Assembly (NCBI GenBank): GCA_025175895.1
Contig: CM046004.1
Location: forward strand, 17,905,011-17,969,010
From: Wurfbainia villosa
Taxonomy: Eukaryota; Streptophyta; Magnoliopsida; Zingiberales; Zingiberaceae
Direction of reading: 5' to 3'
DNA: 64,000 nucleotides
Shown piece by piece: positions 1-10,887 of the stretch. Within the stretch, counting starts at the first letter, position 1. Every line of letters starts with the position of its first letter. The notes beneath the pieces are model-generated. The model did not search any database. It saw only the letters and a list, made by a program, of their open reading frames with translations, and was not told the DNA's origin. The translations under genes were made by a program, and so were the position numbers.

Positions 1-1188
1 CCCTTCATCATGCTTCCCAAAGCATATTCTAGGGTTAGGAGTGATTAGGGACCTTAACCGCAGCTGAAATCAAGTTAAACAACTATGGTTACTCCGAAAT
101 CAGGCATTATCAGTCAACTCTGTCAGCTACCAGTCGACTGATGTGTCCATCAGTCGACTGACACGAAGCAACAGTCGAGTGATATGCTATGATCAAGTCC
201 AACGCGCCCATCGACCGATCGCCGTAGAGGTAGTCGATCGATAATCGAAACCGATTTTCAAAAATCAGACTCGACTTTTGAAAATTCATAAGTAATTCTA
301 TGTAAATCAAAAAATCACGAAACTTGATACGTATATTACTTATCACACATACAATCTGTGAAAATTTTTGGAAAAATATTTTTACCATTGAAATAGGAGA
401 TTGACACAAAGTTCAAAAACTATTAAAACTTTAAAGTTTTTGATCCACTTTGTATCAACTTCTTCAATGGTGATGGCTATCAAAAGATAGATTTCACCAA
501 GGTTTTCTAAATTGATTTTAAAATGTTTCTGAAAACCTATTTCAAACCATGGTTTATTGGCTAAATATACATAACTTGTATATTAGCTTTCCTCATGATT
601 CTTAGTGATTATTGAAATAAGTTAAGTTCATCTAGATGCACTATCTATGCACCTTGAACCTAACTTATTATCCTAACATCTCACATGTATCTAGGGTGTA
701 TAAATACACATACATGTCAATTGGATGTGAGATGTGGATTTTGGTTCATTTAATTTAGGTTTTCATGCATTTCCTAGGCAACCCTACTTGATTCCCTTAT
801 AAATGGGACTTCAAGTCATGTCATTGTCCTTAGTTCAATTTTAATCAATTTAATGCATGAAATGATCATGGCATAAAGATAGAAAAAGAAATAAGCAGGA
901 CCAATGATCATGATGTCATGACATGTGATATAATCTAAAACAACATGACATCTAAAATAATCCTAAACAATGACATGACATGGTATATGATAAGATGCAA
1001 TTTCACGTCATGATATAGCAACTTTCATAAGCAATACAATAATACAAATACTCATCCAAACACACAAGATTTTCACAAACAGAAATTTCATTTAATTTAA
1101 AAGATTTCAGTCTTTTACATTCAAAATGGAGATTGGATATGCTCAATCTCACTACAAAAACTGAAAACCAAAGAAAATCTAACATCCT
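1..1188 (-). other. Non-coding 3' internal region of element A
   Basis: AT-rich sequence with no credible ORF. It aligns by eye, in reverse complement, with about 21720-22800 of element B; for example the run of ATGACAT/CATGTCATGACATCATG motifs near 900-1010 recurs near 21810-21960. Positions 110-250 hold palindromic motifs (CAGTCGACTG-like and TCGATCGAT-like). Confidence 0.7.
110..250. repeat. Palindrome-rich tract, element A 3' internal region
   Basis: Several copies of the self-complementary decamer CAGTCGACTG or one-base variants, followed by CGACCGATCG and TCGATCGAT motifs. The same kind of tract lies at the corresponding place in element B (22624-22700) and in element E (55317-55345). 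Confidence 0.75.
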
Positions 1189-2469
1189 CTATATCCAGTC
1201 GTCTGCAGGAGGTGGCGGTGGAGGAGGCTGCTGACTCAAAGTCCAGGCCCGCATCATCTCAAACATATCGAGCTGACGCTGCTCGATGTGGCTCTGGGAC
1301 TCCTCCATCCGATCAAGACGTGCGCCGAAGGATGCTTGGCCTGCTAAGATCTCTGACAGCCTAGAGTCAATCGTCTGCTGATAGTCCTGGAATCTGGACT
1401 CCAGCTGGCCACGACGATCTGATGGACCCGCCGCTGATGCATCTACCGTCATATGATCATCCTCATCAGCGGCGTCTGCATCCTCATAGTCCTCTGTCGC
1501 CTCTCTGGGTACCGGAGGAGGCTCTCTGCGTGCCCTGGGTGGTGGTCGAGGTGCCAACTCCATCTGTCCAGGCCCCATCCGTAGCTTTGCTAACGAGAAG
1601 TTACGAACTGATATACAGTCGTACACCTCAGATAGTGCTCTCAGAGAACCCCTATGGATGTTAATGCCTACTGACTCTAGCCATGCTGTGATAATATAAC
1701 CATATGACATATGCACTTTCCCTTGTACAGGGGAAATGAAATGCACAATGCAGTGAAACATGTTTAATGCAAAGTTAATGTCTAACCTATTACGCATGGC
1801 GTATAGAAGAAAGAGATGAGGAGGCCGAATCTTGGCCAGACCCTGAGTGACGATAGGAAGAAAACACCCAACAATGACCTTGTAAAGTACATTGTCAGGT
1901 GCAGATAACTCACTAATAGGGAATAAATTCTGGGCCGGTGGACGAGGATGACCAAAGATATGCTCATGCATGGACTCCATAGAGATATGGTCAAAGGGCT
2001 CGGGTAAAGGGAAATCCATGGTAGGGTAAAAAATAAAGGTGTCATCCGAGGGCTTACACTCGAGAAACTCCTGCAGTATCGCAGGAGTGAACTCTAACTC
2101 GCGTTTTGCAATGCGAGTAGTGTAGGTAGGGTCGTTGTCTATCTTTTTTAGGTTCTGATAAAATTCTTTAAGGAGGTCATCGTTAATGGGATGTGTGCAT
2201 AAGACAATTTTCATGAGATTATAGTATGCAAATAATTCCATGACATCACTACAATAGCGATTGAAAAAGTCCTTATCGATGTACCTAACCAACATAGGTT
2301 GGTACAATCGAGATTCACCCTCGGGTGGATCATTCCTACGGGGTCTCCTATTATGAATGCAATGTAATGATATGACATGCAAGGATAACAATACATGATT
2401 AGATAAAAATAAATTACAATGGAAAGGAAAATTAGGGTTTTGGGTAAGAAAAATTTACTTAGGTGTCAT
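1189..2469 (-). CDS. Extra ORF of element A: envelope-like / putative plant transposon protein
   Basis: A 400-codon open frame ends at 1189. The likely mature form starts upstream: minus-strand exon 1 from an ATG at 2469 to 2459, a GT-AG intron over 2458-2348 with a pyrimidine-rich 3' end, then exon 2. This gives a short basic N-terminus (MTPKRPRRND). The central part (LVRYIDKDFF..., LKEFYQNLKK, TPAILQEFLE) resembles the plant-specific 'putative plant transposon protein' family reported in Copia/SIRE and Gypsy elements, in SIRE often called envelope-like. After about residue 270 come a proline-rich patch, an acidic patch (EDYEDADAADEDD) and a coiled-coil C-terminus with a PPPPPPP run. No transmembrane segment was recognised, so a true envelope role is not supported. 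Element B lacks it. The splice model is inference. Confidence 0.6.
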
Positions 2470-3922
2470 TTGGAGGTGTGGCGAAGGAATGCTCAGATAT
2501 TGCTGAGGGGGTCGACGGAAACTTCGCCGGAGGACTTAACCGCCGGAACCCTAAATCGGAAATAGGGAAACAAACCCTAGAACGAGTGAACTAAGGCTTG
2601 AGATAAGTGAAAAATGCAAGAAGAGGGGCTTAGCTATCAAACCTAAAAGCTTGGGCGGCTGGCATGGCCGGAAAGAGTGATCGGAGAGGAGGTTGGCGAT
2701 CGGAGAGGAAAAAGAGAAGAAAGGGCGTCGCGTGAAGACGCCGAACCCTAGCGGTTCAACGTTATAAAATTGCAACGCCAGTCGATTGATGTGCGATCAT
2801 CGGCGATCGCTTTATTCTGAGTTTACCAAACCGGCGATCGGCTCCCGCTCAAGAATCGATAATCGTGCGAGTCTTCATGGCGTGCTACAAGAATAACATC
2901 GATCGATGATGTTGCTCATCGATCGATCGATATGCGATCACTCGATGATGACCCTCGACCTCGATCGAGATTACCATCGATCGTGATGTATCCCATCGAT
3001 CGGCCGATCGATGTGCAAACGATCGAGTCCTGGAAGCGACACTTTCACGATATCGTGCTACGGTGTTATCGATCGTGATAACGATCGATATCTGATTTCC
3101 AGTTCTGAAATTCTAAAAATCTCGATTTCTTCATCTAATTTATTCCATTTTATCATGTTTATTCTTGTATATCGAACATATTGATGTTATACTTATATTC
3201 ATGTATTCGTTAATGTATTTTAATGTTTTATTTCATTTTGGCAAACATTAACATTCAATGATTTCCAAATCCTAACATCTCACCCTTTCTAAGTGTTGAA
3301 ATACACAATCAAGGTAAAAGACTTGTTTTGTGAGATGCAATCCATCCTAAACATTCCTTCCATGCAAACACATGGTGAAACATATGAAGCATGGTAAGTA
3401 TAAGACATCAAGTTGTGTGGCACTTGAGTATCACTCTTGATGTTACTTTTGCATCCTAAACACACTTCTCTTGATACATGAGCTTCTAAAGTGTGCCAAC
3501 AATCAAAGTTACACACTATGACCTCTAAATCTAGATTGTGCCAATTTTATTAATTTTCATGTTTTCAAAAATATAGACACATTCTAAAATCCTTTAGAAT
3601 TAGGGCTCAAATGTATTTCCAAGGTAACCATAACCTTGAAAATAACCTAAAGTGCCACCTTTACCATGGTTGAGTTAACTACTCATCCAATCATGGTTGG
3701 CACATTCTAACCCATTTAACATGAATCAATCACGCTCTTTGGAACCCAAAATCTATTTGAGCTCATTGAATTAATTAGGTATTCCTTAGGGACAACCTCC
3801 CTAGATACCTTCCTAATGACCCTCCTAGGCTTGTTAGCCTTGGTCATTGTGGTCTTGCCTAGGTTGACTCTAGAGGTAACTCCCCTTGCAACCTTGGTCT
3901 TCCTAGACCTAGTTTGTGTTCC
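2470..3922 (-). other. Leader of the extra ORF and gag 3' flank, element A
   Basis: No convincing gene. Positions 3290-3922 match the sequence after gag in element B (about 21330-21720). Downstream of the in-frame TAG that ends gag at 3923-3925, the frame remains recognisable to about 3738 and contains a gag-like C-terminal motif (PKEYLIN...FWVPK). Positions 2470-3280 have no counterpart in element B and form the 5' flank of the extra ORF, including a long palindromic tract. Confidence 0.55.
2769..3095. repeat. Palindrome-rich CGATCGAT tract, element A internal
   Basis: Dense, overlapping CGATCG, ATCGATCGAT and GATCGATC motifs over about 325 bp. The segment is absent from element B. It is of the same type as the tracts upstream of the LTR TATA boxes. 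Confidence 0.8.
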
Positions 3923-5302
3923 CTAGTCAAATGGAACACAATGATAAGTCACCTTAGGCTTAGGTTTGTGACCCAAACCTTTCTTTCCCTCGGTTGACTT
4001 TTGCCTTTTGGGTCCTAAATGTTGACTTTGAGATCTTGACCCTTGACTTTGACCATTAGACCCTTGAAATTGATTTTGTAGCTTATTTAGGGTCTTTTCT
4101 AGTTTTTCAAGCCTTGACCTTAAGGCTTGGTTCTCTAATTCTAATTGCCCAAATGATTTTTGATTGGGTTTTTGGGCATTACCATTTGCCTTAGACATAT
4201 GTTTACCCTTATTGGAATTGATACCTAAATGATTTTCGATTTTCTTAATTGCTTTCTTAGGAATGAAATTTCTAGGGACATTAGTTCCAAATTTCTCCTT
4301 CTTTGAAATAGATCTAGAGTTATCATTCCTAGCATGCTTCGATTCATGAGTAATAGCAAAATTATTTGAATTAATTCTAGCATGCTTTTGCTTAGACTTT
4401 AAGGAATGAGCATTATAAAAATATACCTTAGGGTTTGCCTTAATAGCTCCCCCTACTTGGGATACTCCTTCTTGGGTCTTCTTGCTCCCCCTAGGACATT
4501 GATTTCGGTAATGTCCCGGTTGCCGACATTTGAAGCAAATGATATGCTTCTTGTCTTTAGATGATGAGGAACCGGCATCCTTTGACTTTTGTTGACTTTT
4601 AGGCGCCGGAGGAGTCTTCTTAACTTTCTTTGGACACTTGCTCTTGTAGTGCCCATACTCCCTACACTCAAAGCACATTATATGAATTTTACTTGAAATT
4701 AAAGTGTTTGAGTTACCTAGGGTGATGGTAGGAGCCGGAGTTGAATTTTGAGCTTCCTCATCTTGACCGGATGTTGAAGGCACTTCTTGAGGTTTCTCCG
4801 GTGTTGAGGATGCTCTAATCTCCTCAATCATAGAAGTGGATATTTCTTCCACTTCTTCCACCTCTTCTTTCTCCGATCCGGAGGTTGACTCCTCACTTTC
4901 TTGTGAGGATGATGAGACTTCCTCTTCGGTCTCCTCCTCTTCTAAGTCTTCTTGGACCGATTTGGGATTGTCGTGGAACTTGACCAGCTTGTTCCACAAC
5001 TCCTTGGCATCCTTATAGCTTCCTAATCTAGACAAAATGTCATTAGGTATCAAATTAACCAACATTTTTGTTACCTTAACGGTTGTCTTGAATTTTTCCC
5101 GTTGCTCCTCGGTCCATCGCTTCATTTTGAGGATTTCGCCGTTTTCCCCTCTCGGAGCATCAAAACCTATAGTCACGGAAAACCAATTTTCTATATTCGT
5201 CATTAGAAAATATTCCATCCTACCTTTCCAATATGCGAAATGTTCGTGGTTGAAAGAAGGTGGAATGTTGACGTCGTCACCCAATTTTTCTTGGAAATCC
5301 AT
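3923..5302 (-). CDS. gag: Copia/SIRE-like Gag polyprotein of element A
   Basis: Intact 459-codon ORF starting about 70 bp inside the 5' LTR. Residues 1-115 form a UBN2/DUF4219-type Copia Gag N-terminal region (YWKGRMEYFL, AKELWNKL). Residues about 115-200 are Ser/Glu-rich. Two CCHC zinc knuckles follow at about 209-222 (CFECREYGHYKSKC) and 253-266 (CFKCRQPGHYRNQC), then a Lys-rich region and a short coiled coil (ELENQALRSRLEKLEK). Gag packages element RNA in cytoplasmic particles. A TAG at 3923 ends the frame where element B reads Tyr, so the native C-terminus has been lost. No pol follows, so any movement would need enzymes in trans. Confidence 0.9.
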   Translation of the reverse strand: MDFQEKLGDDVNIPPSFNHEHFAYWKGRMEYFLMTNIENWFSVTIGFDAPRGENGEILKMKRWTEEQREKFKTTVKVTKMLVNLIPNDILSRLGSYKDAKELWNKLVKFHDNPKSVQEDLEEEETEEEVSSSSQESEESTSGSEKEEVEEVEEISTSMIEEIRASSTPEKPQEVPSTSGQDEEAQNSTPAPTITLGNSNTLISSKIHIMCFECREYGHYKSKCPKKVKKTPPAPKSQQKSKDAGSSSSKDKKHIICFKCRQPGHYRNQCPRGSKKTQEGVSQVGGAIKANPKVYFYNAHSLKSKQKHARINSNNFAITHESKHARNDNSRSISKKEKFGTNVPRNFIPKKAIKKIENHLGINSNKGKHMSKANGNAQKPNQKSFGQLELENQALRSRLEKLEKTLNKLQNQFQGSNGQSQGSRSQSQHLGPKRQKSTEGKKGLGHKPKPKVTYHCVPFD

Positions 5303-5353
5303 ATTCTTCCCTCTAGCTTCTTGACTCCGGGTTGTTAATCCGTAGAAGAGCCC

Positions 5354-5370
5354 CAGGCTCTGATACCAAT
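5354..5370 (-). promoter_or_regulatory. Primer binding site (initiator tRNA-Met type), element A
   Basis: The minus strand reads TGGTATCAGAGCCTGG immediately inside the LTR end, the usual plant Copia primer site complementary to the 3' end of initiator tRNA-Met. It defines the LTR boundary at 5371 and the orientation of the element. Confidence 0.9.
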
Positions 5371-5885
5371 TGTAGAATATTTGACACCGCTAGAGGGGGT
5401 GAATAGCGCGTGTTCGTTGGTTGATGAAATTCGATCATGATCGTGTCTACAAGTTTCGTTAGCACAGCGAAATATATATATATAATAACAATAACGAAAC
5501 ACAATCACAAACACAAAGACACGAAGATTTAACATGGTTCGGAACCGCACGGTTCCTACTCCACAGATCGAGCTCTACGAGCTCTAGTGATGCACACGCA
5601 ACCACTAATAAACACTCCTTCTCGGAACAATCCGGAGGTGGAGAAACCTCGTACAATAATGATTACAACAATAATCAAATAGATACAAGCAAATACGATA
5701 ATGAAATACAAATGCAAGTAAAGGAAAAATACTTTACAAAAGCTTTTGATTGCTTGATCTTTGATTGCCTTGAACTAGCTTTGAAGGACTAGAAAGCACC
5801 AACTTCCCCCTTCAATTTTGCCCAAGAAAATCGCTATCTTTTCCTCCATCACGAGCTCCTTATATAGCTTGACTTTGTCTTTGGA

Positions 5886-6136
5886 AAAGGTCGATCGATC
5901 GATCGATCGGGACCATCGATCGGCCCGATCACTGCTTGTTCTTTGTGAGACAACGGTGTAATCCACGCTGGAAAATCAGCGGCTAGGACATCGATCGGTG
6001 ATCATGACCATCGATCGATGAGCTCATCACTCATTGCTCATCGTAGCGATCGAGTGAGACTCCATTCTGTGGCCGAAAATCCGAGCATCAGTCGACTGAT
6101 CACATGATCAGTCGACTGCTCGTCCATCGATCATTG
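5886..6136. repeat. Palindromic tract upstream of the TATA box, LTR of element A
   Basis: It begins with four overlapping TCGA units near 5888, continues with CATCGATCG variants, and contains two perfect CAGTCGACTG-type palindromes near 6088-6120. It lies directly 5' (minus strand) of the TATA-like box at about 5860-5875. Confidence 0.85.
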
Positions 6137-6339
6137 CTAGGCCATTTCCCTAAACCCTAGTTGACTCGGGCCGAGCCATATGGCACCAAAACATGAGGTT
6201 TTAACCCAAGTATGGTGCCCCCATACTTGCTAGATCACCCTTAGCCTAGACCTAAGCCTTCTAGCCACCTCCATCAGCCTCACATCTCTCGGATCCCTCC
6301 AAGTCATCCATGACTTGTTCATCCATCGCGCTAGTCTTC

Positions 6340-6700
6340 AGGTGCTTCCATCAGCTATGTCATGCTAACGGTGTCTACACCGCCAAGGCACATTGGACTT
6401 ACGCCGCTAAGACTCCGCTTGGACTTTACGCCGCCAACCATTGGACTTATGCTGCCAAGACTCCCGCTTGGACTTTACGCCGCCAATATCAAACCCTTGG
6501 ACTTCTCAAATGCCAAGACACAAGCTTGGACTTTCCCTTGCCAACCCATGTTGGACTTTTTATGCCAAGACCCATTCTTGGACTTTCCATGCCAAGACCC
6601 ATGCTTGGACTTTCCCTTGCCAACCCATGTTGGACTTTTTATGCCAAGACCCATGCTTGACTTTCCATGCCAAGACCCATGCTTGGACTTTACCATTATG
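6340..6700. repeat. Imperfect about 30-bp tandem array in the LTR U3 of element A
   Basis: Successive imperfect copies of a unit containing CTTGGACTTTCC and ATGCCAAGACCCA. The same array, inverted, occurs in both LTRs of element B (18285-18600 and 23500-23820). It creates spurious long ORFs on both strands but is non-coding. Confidence 0.85.
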
Positions 6701-6767
6701 TTTTTGTCGAACATCAAAACATCACTCGAGTCCTGGTCAATCGTGACCTGGGCCGATTGCACCAACA

Positions 6768-7547
6768 AAAAGTTAGTGGGAAGAATAGTTTCCTTGTCTC
6801 ATTTTATAGCTAGATCGACAGACAAGGGACTACCCTTCTTTCGGATTATGCTTAAGGTCATTCGGTTCCAGTGGGATAATCAGTGTGAGGAAGTTTTCCA
6901 AAAACTAAAAAAGTATTTAGCTGAACTACCTTTGCTAGCCAAACTCATATCAGGAGAATCACTGTGGATGTATTTAGTTGTTTCAGAAGGAGCTATCAGT
7001 TTCGTGTTATTGAAGTAGGAAGGTTCTCAACAACAACCCATTTATTATACCAGTCATATCTTGAAGGGAGTAGAGTTACGGTATACTGAGTTGGAGAAAT
7101 TGGCATACATCCTATTTTTGACAACTCGTAAGCTGAGGTTGTATTTCCTAGCCCATTCGGTCAATGTCTTGACCCACAATGAATTAGGTAGAGTGGTTAC
7201 TAAACCTAATTCTTTAGGAAGATTAGCCAAGTGGTTTGTAGAGCTAAGTGAATATGATATTCACTATCATCCCCGAACTGCTGTCAAGGCTCAGTCGTTA
7301 GCCAATTTCTTGACAGAGGTACCCATAGGGTCGGAGGACAGCTCGGTCGAAAAAGAAGGGAAGAAGGTATGAAATATTTTTGTGGATGAGTCTTCTTGAT
7401 CTACAGGCAATGGAGTAGGGGTGTTGTTGGTATCTCCAGAAGAGGAAGAAACCCGCATAGCCGTTCGCCTCGGATACCGGGCGTCCAACAATGAGCCAGA
7501 GTATGAGGTCATCCTAGCCGGATTGCAGGTAGCCAAAGCTATTGGGG
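6768..7547 (+). pseudogene. Gypsy/Tat pol fragment (RNase H and archaeal-type RNase H region)
   Basis: The translated plus strand closely parallels 59660-60450 of the Tat element at the right of the window. It runs from just after the RT (KLVGRIVSLSHFIARS), through an RNase H region (YYTSHILKG, YTELEKLAYI), to the start of the second RNase H (RLGYRASNN). In-frame stops include TAG at about 7017, TGA near 7369 and TGA near 7398. The 5' side is cut by element A and the 3' similarity ends near 7547. It is a truncated, dead copy of the same family. Confidence 0.88.
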
Positions 7548-7720
7548 TATGTTCTTGTCATGCATGTATACAGTTAATAAAATAATTATATTTTATATCT
7601 TGATTATTTCAAAGTTTTTACCATATCTAGTTCCAATAATGTATTTCAGAATATTGTCACTAAGGAGCTCCTCCGTCATTTGGATGATGAATATGCCCTT
7701 GAAGCGTGACAGATTAAGCC
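7548..7720. other. Unassigned AT-rich spacer
   Basis: 173 bp between the end of Tat similarity and recognisable LTR sequence. No ORF or repeat recognised. Confidence 0.4.
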
Positions 7721-8274
7721 ATTGTGAGGCAACGGTACAATGGTCAGTCGACTGATCGATGAAATTCAACCTGAGCTGAAGCTTATAAAAGGAGACTTTG
7801 GGAAGGGAAGTGGCTACTAGTTCTTAGGGACTTTAAAGGGGATTTGCTGTTGCATTCCAGACCTTTCAAGCCATTCCACAGCAACCAACAAAGAGATAAA
7901 GCAAAGCTCAGTTGTGTAAGGTGTTTGTTCTTTATTTTTTGTATTTCATTCATATTTTTTATATTTGGTTGGTTGTATTCTTATAAGCTCCAGATTATTG
8001 TAAGAGGTTTCTCCACCTCCGGTGTCATTCTGAAAAGGAGAAGTTTTAGTGGTAGTGCATCGCTAGAGTTCGACCGTGGAGTAGAAAATAAGATTTCGAA
8101 CCATGTAAAATCCTTATGTAGTGTATGTGAGTTTGTTGTGTTTTGTCTTTGTCTTGTTTGTTTTTGTGTTTCCGCTGCTAACATTTTATAGAGACAAAAA
8201 CACGCGAACGAAATTGAAGAGAGAGTTCGAATCGATGTTATTCATCCCCCTTTAGCGCACATCAAGGTCCAACA
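7721..8274 (+). repeat. 3' portion of a SIRE-type LTR (truncated)
   Basis: It contains a CAGTCGACTG palindrome at about 7744-7753, a TATA box (CTTATAAAAGG, about 7780), the GTAAGAGGTTTCTCCACCTCCGG block shared with element B, CCGTGGAGTAG, and the inverted-type CCCCCTTTAGCG motif near the 3' end, finishing ...CCAACA at 8274. No matching LTR start or upstream target duplication was found, so it is 5'-truncated. Confidence 0.75.
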
Positions 8275-8451
8275 CTTTATCTTCCTCGCCTCTCCTCTTT
8301 CTCTCCACGCTTAGCTAGCACTGATCGGAGTGTAAGGCTTGTGGCCTTTGGAAGTCTGTCTCATGAAGATCCGGCGTGGATACCGATAGAGGCAAGGCTT
8401 GTTGGTCTTGCTTATGATTTTGACAGATTCTATATAATCTCGAAGGTATGA
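8275..8451 (+). other. Exon-like open segment of unknown origin
   Basis: An open reading frame runs directly on from the LTR end to about 8446 and includes the peptide LVAFGSLSHEDPAW. It then meets AAGGTATGA, a good splice-donor context. I do not recognise the protein. It could be a captured or broken host exon, or chance. Confidence 0.25.
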
Positions 8452-8589
8452 TTGCTTTTTCTTTCCTCTTTCATATGTTTATGTCAAAGCATGGAATCCT
8501 GGCCCCTAGGGGATGTCAGGGACGAAATAAAAATTATTTTTATTCATTAATTCCACTGCATAATACTTTTGGACTAGCCTAACAATGAT
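8452..8589. other. Spacer before the Copia relic
   Basis: No coding signal recognised. It includes a T/C-rich run after the possible donor site. Confidence 0.4.
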
Positions 8590-9830
8590 AGGAGTGCATA
8601 CGTAGAATTTCGTTGTTTAAGTTCACATGCGAGAAGGCTATATGTGGGGAATGGGACATTTGTGGAGGTGAGAGGGATTGACACTTGAAAGTTGTTACTA
8701 CAAAGTAATCAAGTCCTATATATCTTTATGATATGTTGTATGCTCCAGAGATTTAGCGAAATTTTATTTCTTCTGATGTGTAGACCAATTAGGATACAAT
8801 GTTTCTATTGGAAACTCTAAAATTTCAATCTCGTATGACAATACTTTAATATCTTCCAGTATAGTCCATGAGATGCTTTATGCACTAAATTTGATTTCAT
8901 TTCATTAGTTTTATCCTACTTCTCCTATTGCCTTTGCATCTGGTAGTGTAGTGGATGATGTGAATGTATGACATAATAGACTTGGCCATATAGGACAAGA
9001 AAGAATGAGTCGGTTAGCATCATGTGGCATGTTAGGTTAGCTAACTAAGGTCAAGTTGCCCTTGTGTGAGTTTTTCCTAGCAGGAAATCTAAGAGAAACC
9101 CATTTGAGAAAGCAATGAGAGTTGGGGCTCCATTGCAGTTGGTTCATTTCGACATTTGCTGAATGTGAGAGCCTGAAATGGATCCACATATTTCATTACG
9201 TTTATAGACGATTACATGTATTTCACTTATGTCTACCTGATCTCACACAAGTCTGAGGCATTGGAGTGCTTTAGGAGGTTTAGTAGCGAGGTTGAAAATC
9301 ACCTAGACTTGAGGGTGAAAATTCTCAGAACCGATCGAGGGTGCGAGTATCTATTTGAGTAGTTCAAAGAGTTTTGTTTCAAAAAAGGCATTACAAGACA
9401 ACTGACTATTCCAGCTACTCCTCAACAGAACAAAGTTGTCAAGAGAAAGAATAGGACTCTATTGGAGATGGTGAGGTCTATGATGACATAGGCCAATTTA
9501 CCTATCTCTCATTGGGGAATATGCTATTGATTGTAATCTATATCCTTAATCATGTTGCATCAACGTCTGTAGTCAGCACCCCATACCAGTTTTGGATAGG
9601 GAGACAACCTGTTCTTAGTCATTTGAGACCATGAGATTATATTGCGTATGTTAATGATTCCTTGTACAAGTACGATAAGTTAGACCAGAGAGGAAAGTAG
9701 TGTATCTTTATCAGATATTTTGAACACTCCAAGGGATATGTGTTCCTATGAGAACATACGGACGACACAGTTACTGAGATTGAGTTTCGTGATTCCATAT
9801 TTTTTAGAATGATTTCCTAAGCGAGGAGAA
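8590..9830 (+). pseudogene. Copia pre-integrase and integrase relic
   Basis: Recognisable shards in shifting frames: VGNGTFVEVRG, LYDMLYAPEI, HNRLGHIGQERMSRLA (the zinc-binding HH part of GAG-pre-integrase), KRNPFEKAMR, integrase-core pieces around 9190-9480 (RTDRG, then TIPATPQQN with stop codons nearby), and STPYQFWIGRQP. Several in-frame stops and at least three frame changes mean no product can be made. Confidence 0.8.
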
Positions 9831-10107
9831 ATTGATTAAGACTTCACTTTCTATAGGATGGATGAGCCTAGTGGCTTAGAGGATCCTAGTGGTGAGATTC
9901 AAGACCCTATAATATATCGTGGTCCTAGTGGTAGTGGTCCATCGAAAGGTGTGGAGGCTCTCTCTCCTCGTAGGAGTGGTCAGACAAATGTACCTTGTTG
10001 TTGTTTTTCGATTGAGAATGAGATTCTCATTGTGACTTCGGAGGATGAGATGATCCGAGGACTCTAAAAGAGGATTTCGAGGATTCAACAAGGGACTAAT
10101 GGTTTAA
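9831..10107 (+). other. Linker between integrase and RT of the old Copia
   Basis: Short open stretch rich in Ser/Gly/Pro (GPSGSGPSKG, about 9921-9950), typical of the divergent linker of Copia polyproteins. No domain recognised. Confidence 0.5.
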
Positions 10108-10790
10108 GACCATGAAGGAAGAAATGGAATCAATGAAAGTCAATGAGTTCTAGGATCTGGTTGACTTACCTAAGAATAAAAATGCCATTGGGAACAAGTG
10201 GGTTTTAAAAATCAAGATAAAGGCCAATGGATCGATCGAGAGGTATAAGACTCATCTGGTAGACAAGGGTTACACAGACAAAGGACATTGACTACGAGGA
10301 GACCTTCTCTCCAGTAGTCAAGTTTACTTCGATCTGTTTACTTTTAGTGATTGTCACGAGTTTAGATCTAGAGTTATATCAGATGGATGTGAAAACCACT
10401 TTCCTTAATGGAAGTTTGGATGAGGAGATTTACATGGAACAATCTCCAGGGTTTATTATAATAGGTCAAGAAGACAAGATATGCCGACTTCAGAAGTCGA
10501 TATATGGCCTAAAACAATAATTCAGGCGATGGTATCTATGATTTCACGAGGAGGTAATATCTTATGATTTTACAATGGTTGAGGAGGATCATTGTGTCTA
10601 TCTGATAAGATTAGATAACTGTTTTATAATTTAGTCATTATATGTGGATGACATAATGTTGGCTGGGAACAATATTGAGTATCTAATAATAATAAAACAT
10701 AGTTATCGTCCACTTTCGACATGAAAGATATTGGTAAAGTTGAGTTAATCCTTGGAGTACATATCTAGAGGAATTGCTCGAGAAGTTTTT
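10108..10790 (+). pseudogene. Copia reverse transcriptase relic
   Basis: The start is recognisable (MKEEMESM, NKWVLKIKIKANG, ERYKTHLVDKGY), and later pieces (QMDVKTTFLNG, IYGLKQ) are scattered over frames. YVDD-type sequence appears near 10637 (TATGTGGATGAC). Multiple stops and frameshifts. Confidence 0.8.
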
Positions 10791-10887
10791 TGACTCTTTC
10801 ACAAGAGATCTATATTAAGAAAATTCTTAAGCACTTTAGGATGAGTATTGCAATCCCATAGATATTTCAATCACTAAAGGTGAAGGT

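Larger units (their letters stand above)
1..6767 (-). mobile_element. Copia/SIRE-like gag-only LTR retrotransposon A (5' part; 3' LTR lies outside the window)
   Basis: Read on the minus strand: 5' LTR (6767 down to 5371), tRNA-iMet-type primer site, gag, an additional ORF, then a non-coding 3' internal region running off the left edge. No protease, integrase, RT or RNase H is visible between gag and the edge, so it looks non-autonomous. Its LTR start (TGTTGGTGCAATCG) and internal tail closely resemble element B at 18117-24898. By that comparison the window edge falls about 0.5 kb before the missing 3' LTR. It is inserted in a Gypsy/Tat fragment, and the right-hand flanking 5-mer is AAAAG at 6768-6772. 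The left target duplication cannot be checked. Confidence 0.88.
5371..6767 (-). repeat. 5' LTR of element A
   Basis: Bounded by TG...CA (minus strand), 1397 bp. The minus strand starts TGTTGGTGCAATCGGCCC, like element B. It holds, in minus-strand order, a tandem array (6700-6340), a palindromic tract (6136-5886), a TATA-like CTATATAAGGAG-type box near 5860-5875, and the GGGGGTGAATAGCGC-type motif (seen inverted) near the 3' end typical of SIRE-like LTRs. Confidence 0.9.

Noticed and set aside
100..250. A CRISPR-like array of AGTCGACT repeats
   Set aside because: Units are short palindromes with irregular spacing inside plant retrotransposons. There are no cas genes and no regular repeat-spacer structure.
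1189..2391. Calling the extra ORF of element A a viral envelope gene
   Set aside because: No signal peptide, transmembrane segment or cleavage site recognised. Resemblance is to a plant transposon protein family, so only 'envelope-like' is used.
6310..7018. A 218-codon frame spanning the element A LTR end and the Gypsy fragment
   Set aside because: It is a chance fusion of the inverted LTR tandem array with Tat pol. The two parts belong to different elements on opposite strands.
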